This document shows, in pieces, positions 32,297 through 39,017 of a DNA stretch of 57,930 bases. A program made the position numbers and the translations under genes. Where the stretch lies: positions 1-57,930 of IMG/VR virus record IMGVR_UViG_3300044949_002606; one strand, 5' to 3'. Origin of the DNA: a virus. Positions within the stretch are counted from its first letter, which is position 1. The number at the start of each line of letters is the position of its first letter. The notes beneath the pieces were generated by a model. It searched no databases. It had not been told where the DNA came from and saw only the letters and a list, made by a program, of their open reading frames with translations.

Positions 32297-33018
32297 GATT
32301 GACGGTCCTTGCGCATGGCGTCGACGATCTTGAGCAACTTGCCTTTCTTGAGCAGGTCGCCGCCGTACTCGGCTTCGGCGAAAGATTCGATCTCCGCAAA
32401 GTGGTCGCGCCCCTGCCTGAACAGGAACTTCGCCGCCCAAGGGTGCACGGCGAGCACGGCGTCGGCCATGGCTTGCGCCACGCGCTGGTACTCGCCTTGC
32501 GTGCGGCCGCCGGTGCGGCTCGCCACCAGCTCCGACAAGGCGCGGAGGTTGAACTTGGCGCAGATGTTGGTGGCGATGTTGGTGGGGAGAATGCCGCGGG
32601 CGTCCTCGGGCGGGAGCCCGAGCTGGATGAGCCGGCGGTAGGCGTTGCGGATCTGGTGGTTGACCAACCCCACGACGCCCGCCGCGTCAGCATTGTTCGC
32701 CACCCGGTCGGGCATCACGTAGTCGTACTCGCCCATGTCCAGCACGCGCATCGTCTGCTGAGCGTAGCTGGCGTTGCGGCTCCGCACGAACTGGTGGGTG
32801 AAGGCGCGGCTGACGCCTTCGATCATGAACACGTAGTCGACGAACTCCCACGAGCTGGGGATGGTGGCGGCCATGTATTCGAGCTCGGCGAGCTTCTTTT
32901 CCTCGGGCCAGCTCATGATCTCGTCCATCAAGCCCGGCGACATGTTCAGTCGCGTGGACTTGGTGAAGATGAGCAGCTCCGCCGCGTGAGGCGTGTGGCT
33001 GATGAGAGAGACCTTCAT
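32293..33018 (-). CDS. thyX: FAD-dependent thymidylate synthase, ThyX
   Basis: A 241-residue enzyme that converts dUMP to dTMP using FAD, methylenetetrahydrofolate and NADPH. The family motif reads HQFVRSRNASYAQQTMR (about residues 76-92), a variant of the usual RHRxxSxNExSxRY. The C-terminal block GILPTNIATNICAKFNLRAL and EYQRVAQAM is also typical. Start is ATG 33018 with AAGGAAAC upstream; an adjacent in-frame GTG at 33021 is less likely. It is the first gene of a metabolic operon and has its own -10 sequence at 33051-33056. Confidence 0.9.
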   Translation of the reverse strand: MKVSLISHTPHAAELLIFTKSTRLNMSPGLMDEIMSWPEEKKLAELEYMAATIPSSWEFVDYVFMIEGVSRAFTHQFVRSRNASYAQQTMRVLDMGEYDYVMPDRVANNADAAGVVGLVNHQIRNAYRRLIQLGLPPEDARGILPTNIATNICAKFNLRALSELVASRTGGRTQGEYQRVAQAMADAVLAVHPWAAKFLFRQGRDHFAEIESFAEAEYGGDLLKKGKLLKIVDAMRKDRQS

Positions 33019-33050
33019 CACGTTTCCTTTCTGAGTTGTGGATGGTGAGA

Positions 33051-33056
33051 ATTATA
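33051..33056 (-). promoter_or_regulatory. Candidate -10 box upstream of thyX
   Basis: A perfect TATAAT on the minus strand lies 33 bp before the thyX start in the only gap (57 bp) of this operon. No good -35 is seen at 16-19 bp (ATAGCT at 17 bp). It may need an activator, or be a weak internal promoter. The leader also carries the CAACTCAGAAAGGA ribosome element. Confidence 0.5.
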
Positions 33057-33075
33057 CCCCGCGTTGCGTGGCGAG

Positions 33076-33390
33076 CTATGCGCGCATCGCTGCTCGGATT
33101 TGCCGCACGCGGGCGGAGCTGATGGAGTGTTCCGCGGCGATCACCGCAGCGGGGCGAGTGTCCCGAGCGATCGCCACGTCACGCTTGTGCAGCGCGATGC
33201 GCCGCTCGATCTTGCGCAGTGCGGAGGTCATCTCGCGCCCATTGGCCAGCTGCGAGGGGTGCACCTCCCACGTGCTGAAGTCGTGCCCATTCACGCACCG
33301 CCGCAGCCGCAAGCACATGCGCACTTCTGGAGAGGCTTCCACCAGCAGCACGGAGCTACGCTCCACGCCGCAAACAGGACAGTTCATCAT
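33076..33390 (-). CDS. Zinc-ribbon plus helix-turn-helix protein, possible regulator
   Basis: A 104-residue protein. It has MNCPVCGVERSSVLLVEA and RRCVNGHDFSTWEVH, an arrangement like the NrdR zinc ribbon. The C-terminal half is basic and helical, ending with HSISSARVRQIRAAMRA, which looks like the recognition helix of a sigma region 4 or similar helix-turn-helix. A transcriptional regulator is a reasonable inference. ATG 33390 overlaps the upstream stop (ATGA); a second ATG at 33387 is possible. Confidence 0.65.
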   Translation of the reverse strand: MMNCPVCGVERSSVLLVEASPEVRMCLRLRRCVNGHDFSTWEVHPSQLANGREMTSALRKIERRIALHKRDVAIARDTRPAAVIAAEHSISSARVRQIRAAMRA

Positions 33391-34298
33391 GCTGCGGCCC
33401 TCCGCAAGTCGTAGGCGCTGCTCGACTTCAACAGCCGCTTCACCTGCACGATGTCGTCGACCACATCGTCGAGCAGGATGTTGCGCCAAGTGGCGAACCG
33501 CCCCAGCGAGAACACGTTGTGCTCATGCGTGAGCCGGAACAAGAGCTGCTTGCGCAGCGCGTCGTCGATCGGCGCGATCTTGCCGAAGGACTGCTGGACT
33601 TGCTCCTTGTTCACCCAGCAGTCCTTGCGCACTCCGAAGGCGTGCTCCACCGCCCCGATGTCCTCCAGCTCCAGCGGCCCGACCGACTCCACGATGAGCG
33701 TCGAGCCGGTGATGCTGGCGCGGTAGACGCTCAGGTGCGGCTCGGGGAAGTACACCGTCTGGAACACATCCGCCCCGGGCACCGCCCAGCGCGACACCGT
33801 GATCGGCGCCCGCGGGAAGTCGCACTCCGGCTTCATGCCCAGCGCCGCCAGCGTCGCGGGCAGCGGTGCCGTGCTCACGACCGCGCCGCGCATGCCGGCG
33901 AAGTCTGCCGGGGTGTTCCAGTGGATGCGCGGCCCGACGGCCTCGATCATCTGTTCGTACAACGTCTCCGGCGCAATGAACCGCTCGACGGTGTCGAGGT
34001 TCCAGACGCTGCGGTCGCCCAGCAGCCGATCGGGGCCGAGCACCTTCTGCGCGTAGGTGTTGGCGTGCCGAATGTTGGGCGCGCAGAACTCGCCCGCGGC
34101 CCAGAGCCCCTTGCGCACCGTGACGCGGCGGAACTCGATGCCCGTCAGCCGCGCGACGGCGTCCGTGCGGAACCGCAGCAGCGCCCGGTGCGCCTGCCGC
34201 GGGCCGGGGCCGGCCTCAAGGACCGTCGCGGTGGGCCACGCGTGCGCCGCGATCAGCCCCGCGAGCCCGGCGCCGACGATGGTGGGTGTGATGGTCAT
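33387..34298 (-). CDS. FAD-dependent oxidoreductase of amine oxidase/mutase-like fold
   Basis: A 303-residue flavoprotein. The dinucleotide-binding motif is IVGAGLAGLIAA (GxGxxG at 9-14), followed by a strand TVLEAG. Near the C terminus FSLGRFATWRNILLDDVVDD resembles the second FAD contact of UDP-galactopyranose mutase-like enzymes. Middle residues (TAPLPATLAALGM, YRASITGSTLIVES) fit the substrate domain of this superfamily. It is shorter than the usual 370-400 residues. ATG 34298 overlaps the upstream stop. Substrate unknown. Confidence 0.78.
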   Translation of the reverse strand: MTITPTIVGAGLAGLIAAHAWPTATVLEAGPGPRQAHRALLRFRTDAVARLTGIEFRRVTVRKGLWAAGEFCAPNIRHANTYAQKVLGPDRLLGDRSVWNLDTVERFIAPETLYEQMIEAVGPRIHWNTPADFAGMRGAVVSTAPLPATLAALGMKPECDFPRAPITVSRWAVPGADVFQTVYFPEPHLSVYRASITGSTLIVESVGPLELEDIGAVEHAFGVRKDCWVNKEQVQQSFGKIAPIDDALRKQLLFRLTHEHNVFSLGRFATWRNILLDDVVDDIVQVKRLLKSSSAYDLRRAAA

Positions 34299-34843
34299 TG
34301 CTGCGTCTCCTCTGTGACGGGGGTCAGGTGGTTCTTCTCGATCAGCTTCTGCAGGTAGCCGCGCACGGGCTGAGCGAAGTGCTTTTCCAGCGCCTCGATG
34401 GTGCAGCAGTTGTCGGGGGCCGCCTGCACGTAGGCCAGCACCGCGGCACGCACGGAGCCTGCCTGCGGCCGAGACGTGCCGGCGAACGTGGCGCGGACCC
34501 GGGAGAACTTGACACGGGGCTGCGCCGGCAGCGCCGTGCGCGGGGCGATGGGCTGCTGCGCGTGCACAGCGGCGTGCAGCGCATGGCTCATCGACCCCGG
34601 CACGTACGGGTTGTGCCCGAGCTCGGCGACGGTCTTGGCGCGGGGGCGGGTGTTGGGCGGGACGCCGACGTGCCCGACCGCGTCCTCGGCGGCCATGATG
34701 GCGTTTTGTACCTGCGTGCGGGCGGCGTCGACGTTCGTGAACCCGGGGTGGTCGGGCTCACCGCGCAGGGCGCGGAAGGTGTGGTTCAGGTCCTCGATTG
34801 ACGCGGTGAGCGTGGCGGACTTTTCGCGGAGAATGGTGGGCAT
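34295..34843 (-). CDS. Early phage protein of unknown function
   Basis: A 182-residue protein. It has a helical N-terminal half (ILREKSATLTASIEDLN, ARTQVQNAIMAAEDAVGHVG), a Pro/Ala-rich centre, and a C-terminal region (RAAVLAYVQAAPDNCCTIEA then KHFAQPVRGYLQKLIEKNHL) that looks like a small winged-helix domain. The start at ATG 34843 is preceded by the leader AACTCAGAAAGGACAACACATC. It overlaps the next gene by four bases. The winged-helix reading suggests DNA binding but is tentative. Confidence 0.65.
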   Translation of the reverse strand: MPTILREKSATLTASIEDLNHTFRALRGEPDHPGFTNVDAARTQVQNAIMAAEDAVGHVGVPPNTRPRAKTVAELGHNPYVPGSMSHALHAAVHAQQPIAPRTALPAQPRVKFSRVRATFAGTSRPQAGSVRAAVLAYVQAAPDNCCTIEALEKHFAQPVRGYLQKLIEKNHLTPVTEETQQ

Positions 34844-34881
34844 GATGTGTTGTCCTTTCTGAGTTAAGAAGCGTTGCGCGC

Positions 34882-35619
34882 TCACCAGGTCTCGGCCACC
34901 TCATCGGCGAGGGACCAGAGCTGCTGATTGTAGTCCACCGAGCGCGTGATGTCGCTGAGCGGACGGCTGGTGGCTGAGCGACCCGAGCGGCTCAGGCCTT
35001 CGACGCCGCCGCGGATGGTGTTTTCCTGCACGCGGTTGAACGTCGACCACAGGTCGCCGTGGTCGTCTTCGGCGCGCCGCACCATGAGCAGGTCCTCGGG
35101 CGCGAACCGCTGCGCGTCGCCCCAACGCAGCTGTGCGGCGAAGCGCGCGAACTCGTGGCGCTGCGCCTTGGTGAGTTGCTTGTTGGACCAAGCGTCGATC
35201 GACTCGTAGAGCTTGCTGGTGTTCTTGGCCAGCTGCTGCACGCGATGGATCAGGTCCGCCGCCGCGTCGCCCGAGTGGCGCACCACCTCGGAGCCGACCG
35301 TGTTGCCGACGACGAGTCCGTTGCTGCACACGAACCGGAACACGCCGGCCAGGAGCTTGGCGGACGAGGAGCCGTCGTGGCTGTTGGTGAAGATCAGCCG
35401 GGGCGTGGCGCCGTGCACGGGCTGGTGGTCGGGGTGGCGGAAGTCGATCATGTGCTTGGACCACAGCGGGTCGCGCTTGCGCGGGGCGGCCACCTGCGTG
35501 GAGGCCACCCGCCACCCCTCGGCGCCGAGCCGCTCGACGACGGCGTTGGTGTTGATGAACTGGTACCGGGCACTGACGTTGGGCGCGGGGGACACGGCGA
35601 GAGCGGAACGAGGCAGCAT
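34882..35619 (-). CDS. DUF932 phage/plasmid-related protein
   Basis: A 245-residue protein with the DUF932 pattern: SARYQFINTNAVVERL, KHMIDFRHPD, RLIFTNSHDGSSSAKL and RFVCSNGLVVG, then HSGDAAADLIHRVQQL. DUF932 proteins occur on plasmids and phages and are unexplained, although a role in recombination or plasmid maintenance has been suggested. Start ATG 35619 follows CAGGAG. The gene belongs to an early block with no overlap to its neighbours. Confidence 0.82.
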   Translation of the reverse strand: MLPRSALAVSPAPNVSARYQFINTNAVVERLGAEGWRVASTQVAAPRKRDPLWSKHMIDFRHPDHQPVHGATPRLIFTNSHDGSSSAKLLAGVFRFVCSNGLVVGNTVGSEVVRHSGDAAADLIHRVQQLAKNTSKLYESIDAWSNKQLTKAQRHEFARFAAQLRWGDAQRFAPEDLLMVRRAEDDHGDLWSTFNRVQENTIRGGVEGLSRSGRSATSRPLSDITRSVDYNQQLWSLADEVAETW

Positions 35620-35663
35620 GGTGGGCTCCTGTGTGGTGGTGGGTGTTGTTCGAAAAAGGCCGA

Positions 35664-36245
35664 TCACTCGGCCACGATCGCGAACTTGAAGCCCTGGATC
35701 TCGGCAGACCCAGCGGCCTTCAGCGCGCCGCGGAACTTGATGTGCCGGCCGAGGGGCAGCGCCAGCACCAGGAAGGCCTCGCGCACGGACTTGTAGTTGC
35801 CCTGGCCGTTGCTCGGGTCGGTGACGCGCACGGCGTGGCGCGTGGCGCGACGGGCGGCGACGTCCTTGTTCTTCCAGCTGGCGGCGATCGCGGCGGAGCG
35901 GTCGGGGTTGGCGGCGGCGGAGCGACGCTTCAGAGCGCGGCCGGTGTCGTAGTTGAACTCGTGGCCGCAGTTGTGGCACAGCGCTTCGTGCTCGTTGGTG
36001 ACGTGCTGGCGACCGTGAGACTCGACCACGGTGCCGCAAGTGATGTCGGTGGTGGCGCCGCAGTTGGGGCAGGTGCCGACGACGTAGGCGGGCTTGGCGG
36101 CCGGCTTCAACGTCGCCAGCAGCTCGGTGACGCGGCGCTCGGCGGTCTTGCGGTCGGCGAACTTGTTGACGGGCTTCACGGCGTGGGCGTTGTAGAACGC
36201 GACGAGCTCGGAGGTCTTGGCGGTGGAGACGTTGATGGAGTTCAT
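35664..36245 (-). CDS. Early zinc-ribbon protein with FYNAHA motif
   Basis: A 193-residue protein. The N-terminal 45 residues read SELVAFYNAHAVKPVNKFAD and ERRVTELLAT, a helix pattern also found in mobile-element proteins. Then a four-Cys zinc ribbon (GTCPNCGATTDITC, LCHNCGHEF) follows. The C-terminal part is basic. It starts at ATG 36245 after the promoter cassette and the leader CAACTTAGAAAGGA. The ELVAFYNAHA segment also ends the upstream gene at 36356, as described in the findings. Probable nucleic-acid binding, not shown. Confidence 0.7.
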   Translation of the reverse strand: MNSINVSTAKTSELVAFYNAHAVKPVNKFADRKTAERRVTELLATLKPAAKPAYVVGTCPNCGATTDITCGTVVESHGRQHVTNEHEALCHNCGHEFNYDTGRALKRRSAAANPDRSAAIAASWKNKDVAARRATRHAVRVTDPSNGQGNYKSVREAFLVLALPLGRHIKFRGALKAAGSAEIQGFKFAIVAE

Positions 36246-36253
36246 GATCGGGG

Positions 36254-36345
36254 TCCTTTCTAAGTTGGCGATCGCTGATTCGACCGTGATTGAATTTTAG
36301 AACGGAAAGTGGAATGACGGCAACAGATTTTTGAAAGACCCTCCG
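36254..36345 (-). promoter_or_regulatory. Promoter cassette A (duplicated early promoter and leader)
   Basis: On the minus strand a -35 TTGCCG (36323-36318) and a -10 TAAAAT (36299-36294) are 18 bp apart. TCAATCACGGTCGA and the leader CAACTTAGAAAGGA follow. The same elements recur at 37638-37730 (cassette B) upstream of the gene at 37629. The 19 bp stretch at 36280-36298 is identical in both. It likely drives the gene at 36245 and those after it. Confidence 0.7.
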
Positions 36346-36356
36346 CGATGGAGGGT
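36338..36356 (-). terminator. Hairpin after the 36356 gene, candidate terminator
   Basis: ACCCTCC (36338-36344) and GGAGGGT (36350-36356) form a 7 bp GC-rich stem with a 5-base loop directly after the stop of the minus-strand gene. The following tail on the minus strand is only CTTTC, so termination may be partial. Promoter cassette A follows at once. Confidence 0.4.
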
Positions 36357-36631
36357 TATTCGCAGTCCCCGGCCCGGGCGTGCGCATTGTAGAACGCGAC
36401 GAGTTCGCGGGCGCACCGCACGATCGTGCGCTCGAGCGCGGCGCGGTCGCGGCTGTCCATCTTCCGCTCGAGCCAAGGCGCCGGCCGGCCGCGCCGGTCC
36501 AGCACGGCGTAGTCCAGCTCGCTGGGCTCGTGGCACCAGCTGTCCGGGTGGCCGTGCAGCCGCGAGCGGTCCTCGCTGAACGTGGCGCGCACGAGGCAAG
36601 GGATGCCGGCGATGCGAGTGTCAATGAGCAT
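36356..36631 (-). CDS. Small early phage protein
   Basis: A 91-residue protein with ATFSEDRSRLHGHPDSWC, ELDYAVLDRRGRPAPWLERK and a C-terminal ELVAFYNAHARAGDCE. The start at ATG 36631 is chosen because GAGGAG lies nine bases before it. Alternative starts are ATG 36640, too close to that site, and TTG 36652. The last residues repeat the N-terminal motif of the next gene. No function recognised. Confidence 0.6.
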   Translation of the reverse strand: MLIDTRIAGIPCLVRATFSEDRSRLHGHPDSWCHEPSELDYAVLDRRGRPAPWLERKMDSRDRAALERTIVRCARELVAFYNAHARAGDCE

Positions 36632-36672
36632 GATGTTCATCTCCTCTTTCAAAACGGGGCGGAGGTTGGTCT

Positions 36673-37167
36673 TTAGGCGGCCAGGCGCTTGAGCGGCTTG
36701 CCGGTCTTGCCGAGGGTGGCTTGGTAGGCGAGGGCCGCCGCGTGCAGCGCCTGTTTCTGCTCGGCGGTCTGCGCTTTGCGCAGCTTGGTGTCGGGCGAGC
36801 AGGTGCAGGATTGGCCGGCGAACTGGTCGTAACCGGCACGCTTCACGTCTACGCCGGTCAACACGAGCTGGCCGTCTTCACGCTTTTCGATGGACTCGAT
36901 CTTGATCCAGCGGTTGGGCTCGGTGAACGAGCCAGCGCTGAAGCCTTGGCTGAAGTAGGTGTCGCCGACCTTGAAATCACTGGCGGGGACCATGCGCTGC
37001 TCGTTGAGCCACTCCTGAGCGGCACGACCACGCTTGGTGAGGACTTCGCCACGACCCTTGCAGCCGTAGCACATGCTGCCGTGCATCAGGTTGAAGCTGT
37101 AGCTGCCGGAGCCGCCACAGCGACCGCAAGTGGTGGATTCGAGGAGGAGCTTGGATTGGGTGTTCAT
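36673..37167 (-). CDS. DnaJ-type zinc-finger early protein
   Basis: A 164-residue protein. Near the N terminus TTCGRCGGSGSYS and MCYGCKGRGEV form two CxxCxGxG units like those of the DnaJ zinc domain. The rest (NEQRMVPASDFKVGDTYF, NRWIKIESIEK, GQLVLTGVDVK) looks like a small beta domain. It might bind nucleic acid or unfolded protein; no J-domain is present. ATG 37167 has GGGAGC upstream, within a 19 bp repeat shared with the previous start region. Confidence 0.7.
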   Translation of the reverse strand: MNTQSKLLLESTTCGRCGGSGSYSFNLMHGSMCYGCKGRGEVLTKRGRAAQEWLNEQRMVPASDFKVGDTYFSQGFSAGSFTEPNRWIKIESIEKREDGQLVLTGVDVKRAGYDQFAGQSCTCSPDTKLRKAQTAEQKQALHAAALAYQATLGKTGKPLKRLAA

Positions 37168-37184
37168 GTTCGTTGCTCCCGGGT

Positions 37185-37433
37185 TCACAGCACGGTCGAA
37201 ACGGCAACAGCGGCTTCGCCAACAGTCATTGGGGTGCAGAGCCGTTCGCGCAGGGAAGGTTCACCAGAGACCATCCACGCTTGACCTCCGTTTGACAATT
37301 TGGCTACGAACTCGACGCCATAGTCATCCGCTCTCAAGGCACTGATCGTTTTGTGCGCGGTACGGCTGTTGAGAACCGCGATGTACCTTCCGTGTTTTTG
37401 CACTTCGGGTTTGATGGTCTTGATGTTGTCCAT
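37185..37433 (-). CDS. Small early phage protein
   Basis: An 82-residue protein with alternating short strands: HGRYIAVLNSRTAHKTI, YGVEFVAKLSNGGQAWMV, then RLCTPMTVGEAAVAV. The start ATG 37433 is preceded by the 19 bp repeat GTGAACCCGGGAGCAAC (minus strand), also present before the gene at 37167. A small beta-rich protein of unknown role, possibly an inhibitor of a host function by analogy with early phage proteins. Confidence 0.6.
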   Translation of the reverse strand: MDNIKTIKPEVQKHGRYIAVLNSRTAHKTISALRADDYGVEFVAKLSNGGQAWMVSGEPSLRERLCTPMTVGEAAVAVSTVL

Positions 37434-37449
37434 GTTGTTGCTCCCGGGT

Positions 37450-37629
37450 TCACAGCGATTGTTGCTCAACGGCGACGGCGTAGCCCAGGCGCTTGATCTG
37501 CTCGAGAGCGCGAGGGGTGAAGGTCTTGGTGCCGATGAGGTCAGCCAGCTTGCGCGCGGTGTCGCAGGCGGGGTACACTGCGCGCTGGCCGTAGTTGTTG
37601 GCGATGCGGACGGTGACAGTTGCGTTCAT
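37450..37629 (-). CDS. Very small early protein, first gene of the minus-strand block
   Basis: A 59-residue protein with VTVRIANNYGQRAVYPAC, KLADLIGTKTFTPRALEQI and a C-terminal YAVAVEQQSL. It starts at ATG 37629 after a leader AACTTAGAAAGGATCC, the promoter cassette B and its -10 box. Being first in the early block makes it a candidate host-takeover protein, but no family is recognised. Confidence 0.6.
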   Translation of the reverse strand: MNATVTVRIANNYGQRAVYPACDTARKLADLIGTKTFTPRALEQIKRLGYAVAVEQQSL

Positions 37630-37637
37630 GTTCAGGA

Positions 37638-37730
37638 TCCTTTCTAAGTTGACGATCAATCGACCGTGATTGAATTTTCGAAGAAAAAACGTGCTCACGG
37701 CAACACGTTTTCGAAAGACCCTTTACGACG
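37638..37730 (-). promoter_or_regulatory. Promoter cassette B (duplicate of cassette A)
   Basis: Minus-strand -35 TTGCCG (37703-37698) and -10 GAAAAT (37679-37674) are 18 bp apart. They are followed by TCAATCACGGTCGA, then CAACTTAGAAAGGATCC before the gene at 37629. The 19 bp segment at 37660-37678 is identical to 36280-36298. It probably drives the first early genes. Confidence 0.7.
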
Positions 37731-37840
37731 CACGGGATTGACAGGGAAATCCCTGGCGCGCCGCAGAGCTGCGGGAAACGGCGTCCGTCCTGAGACGCCC
37801 GACAATAGCTGAAACTCAGACAGCAGAAAGGAAAATCAGC
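37731..37840. promoter_or_regulatory. Divergent intergenic control region
   Basis: This 110 bp lies between the start of the minus-strand early block and the plus-strand primase. It holds the near-palindrome CAGGGAAATCCCTG (37742-37755), a hairpin GGCGTC-GACGCC (37780-37785 with 37794-37799), and the ribosome element CAGAAAGGA before ATG 37841. The palindrome is a candidate operator. TTGACA at 37738 has no -10 at proper spacing. Confidence 0.5.
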
Positions 37841-38773
37841 ATGACCACCGATTCGACGGCGTTTTTGGAGGACTTGGCCTCGGGGTTGAGCGGAGAGGAG
37901 CGGGTGATCCTGTGCGGATTTCCGGGCGACCCGTACGCCGCGGAGCCCAGCGCGTGGCGCCCGAGGGTGTGGCGGCCGGGGCAGGAGTTGCCCTTCGGCC
38001 CCCAGGACAACGCCTACGCCACGGTGGGGGCATTCCGGCGTGCACCGGACGGTACGTTCCGGCGGCGTACGGAGACATTTTCCGCGGGCTTGGCGCTCAT
38101 GGTGGACGATGTGGGCACGAAAGTTGACCGCACCACGGTGGAAGCGATGGAGCCGACCTGGCGCATCGAGACGTCACCCGGCAACGAGCAGTGGTGGTTC
38201 ATGCTTGCCGCGCCGGAGCGGGACGCCGCGCGGTTCGACGGGCTGATCCGGGCGTTCATCGCGGGCAAGTTGCTCGGCGCCGACCCCGGCATGAGCGGAG
38301 TGACGCGCGTGGGGCGACTCCCCGGGCACCTGAACGGGAAGAAGGCGTACAACGGCTGGATCACCAAGACCCTCGAGCGCACAGCGCGCCGCTGGACGCC
38401 GGAGCAGCTGCTGGAGGGGTTCGGGCTGCAGATTCAGGGGCGCCGCGTGGCGCGCGAGAAGTTGCCCACCGCCGAGGCCGTGGAGCGCAACCGCATGTTC
38501 GCCGCCGCGTACAAGTGGCTCGACCAGCACAGCATGCTGAAGCGTCACGAGCCTGACCCGAGCGGGTGGACGGAGATGCGGTGCCCCTGGACGGACGACC
38601 ACACTGGAGGCGTCGACTCTGGCGCGGCGGTGCGCGAGCCGGCTTCCGAAAACGACTGGTACGGCGCCTTCCGCTGCCACCACGGCCACTGCCTCGGCAA
38701 GGGCTGGAAAGACCTCACCGACTGGGTCAACGAGCAGTCGGTCGAGGAGTTGGATCGCGCCGCGCAGGCGTGA
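37841..38773 (+). CDS. PrimPol-type DNA primase with C-terminal zinc module
   Basis: A 310-residue protein. The archaeo-eukaryotic primase-like core has LALMVDDVGTKVD (about 84-96), RIETSPGNEQWWFML (108-122) and RVGRLPGHLNGKKAYNG (156-172), matching RepB-like PrimPol proteins where the DD pair and the following His/Arg residues form the active site. The C terminus has MRCPWTDDH (near 247) and FRCHHGHC (near 278), a zinc-binding finger. It probably makes primers for the phage helicase encoded at 40123. The ribosome site is AGAAAGGA. Confidence 0.8.
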   Translation: MTTDSTAFLEDLASGLSGEERVILCGFPGDPYAAEPSAWRPRVWRPGQELPFGPQDNAYATVGAFRRAPDGTFRRRTETFSAGLALMVDDVGTKVDRTTVEAMEPTWRIETSPGNEQWWFMLAAPERDAARFDGLIRAFIAGKLLGADPGMSGVTRVGRLPGHLNGKKAYNGWITKTLERTARRWTPEQLLEGFGLQIQGRRVAREKLPTAEAVERNRMFAAAYKWLDQHSMLKRHEPDPSGWTEMRCPWTDDHTGGVDSGAAVREPASENDWYGAFRCHHGHCLGKGWKDLTDWVNEQSVEELDRAAQA

Positions 38774-38810
38774 CCCGTTGTTTGCAACCACGAACGGAGA
38801 ACTTAGAACC

Positions 38811-39017
38811 ATGAAGCTGATCGACATCTTGCGCAAGCCCGCACCCGCCACACTGATGGCCACCGAGCTGGACGACGCGCGCCGCGCGCTGCTGGAGGCG
38901 CAGAGCGCCAGGGACTACGCCACGGCGATGGTCGCCTACCACGAAAACCGCATCGATCGGCTCCGCGCCATGCTGGAGTTGGAGGCCAACACAGGCGCGG
39001 AGCAGCGTGCCTCATGA
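38811..39017 (+). CDS. Small helical phage protein
   Basis: A 68-residue protein starting KLIDILRKPAPATLMATELD and continuing ARRALLEAQSARDYATAMVA with YHENRIDRLRAM. It is nearly all alpha-helix with regular Leu/Ala spacing. A protein of this pattern is common in proteobacterial phages near replication genes. The start ATG 38811 is preceded by a GGAG site. It overlaps the next start by four bases. Function unknown. Confidence 0.68.
   Translation: MKLIDILRKPAPATLMATELDDARRALLEAQSARDYATAMVAYHENRIDRLRAMLELEANTGAEQRAS

Noticed and set aside
37738-37743. TTGACA as a plus-strand promoter -35 for the primase
   Set aside because: No -10-like sequence occurs 15-19 bp downstream; the region there is GC-rich and palindromic.
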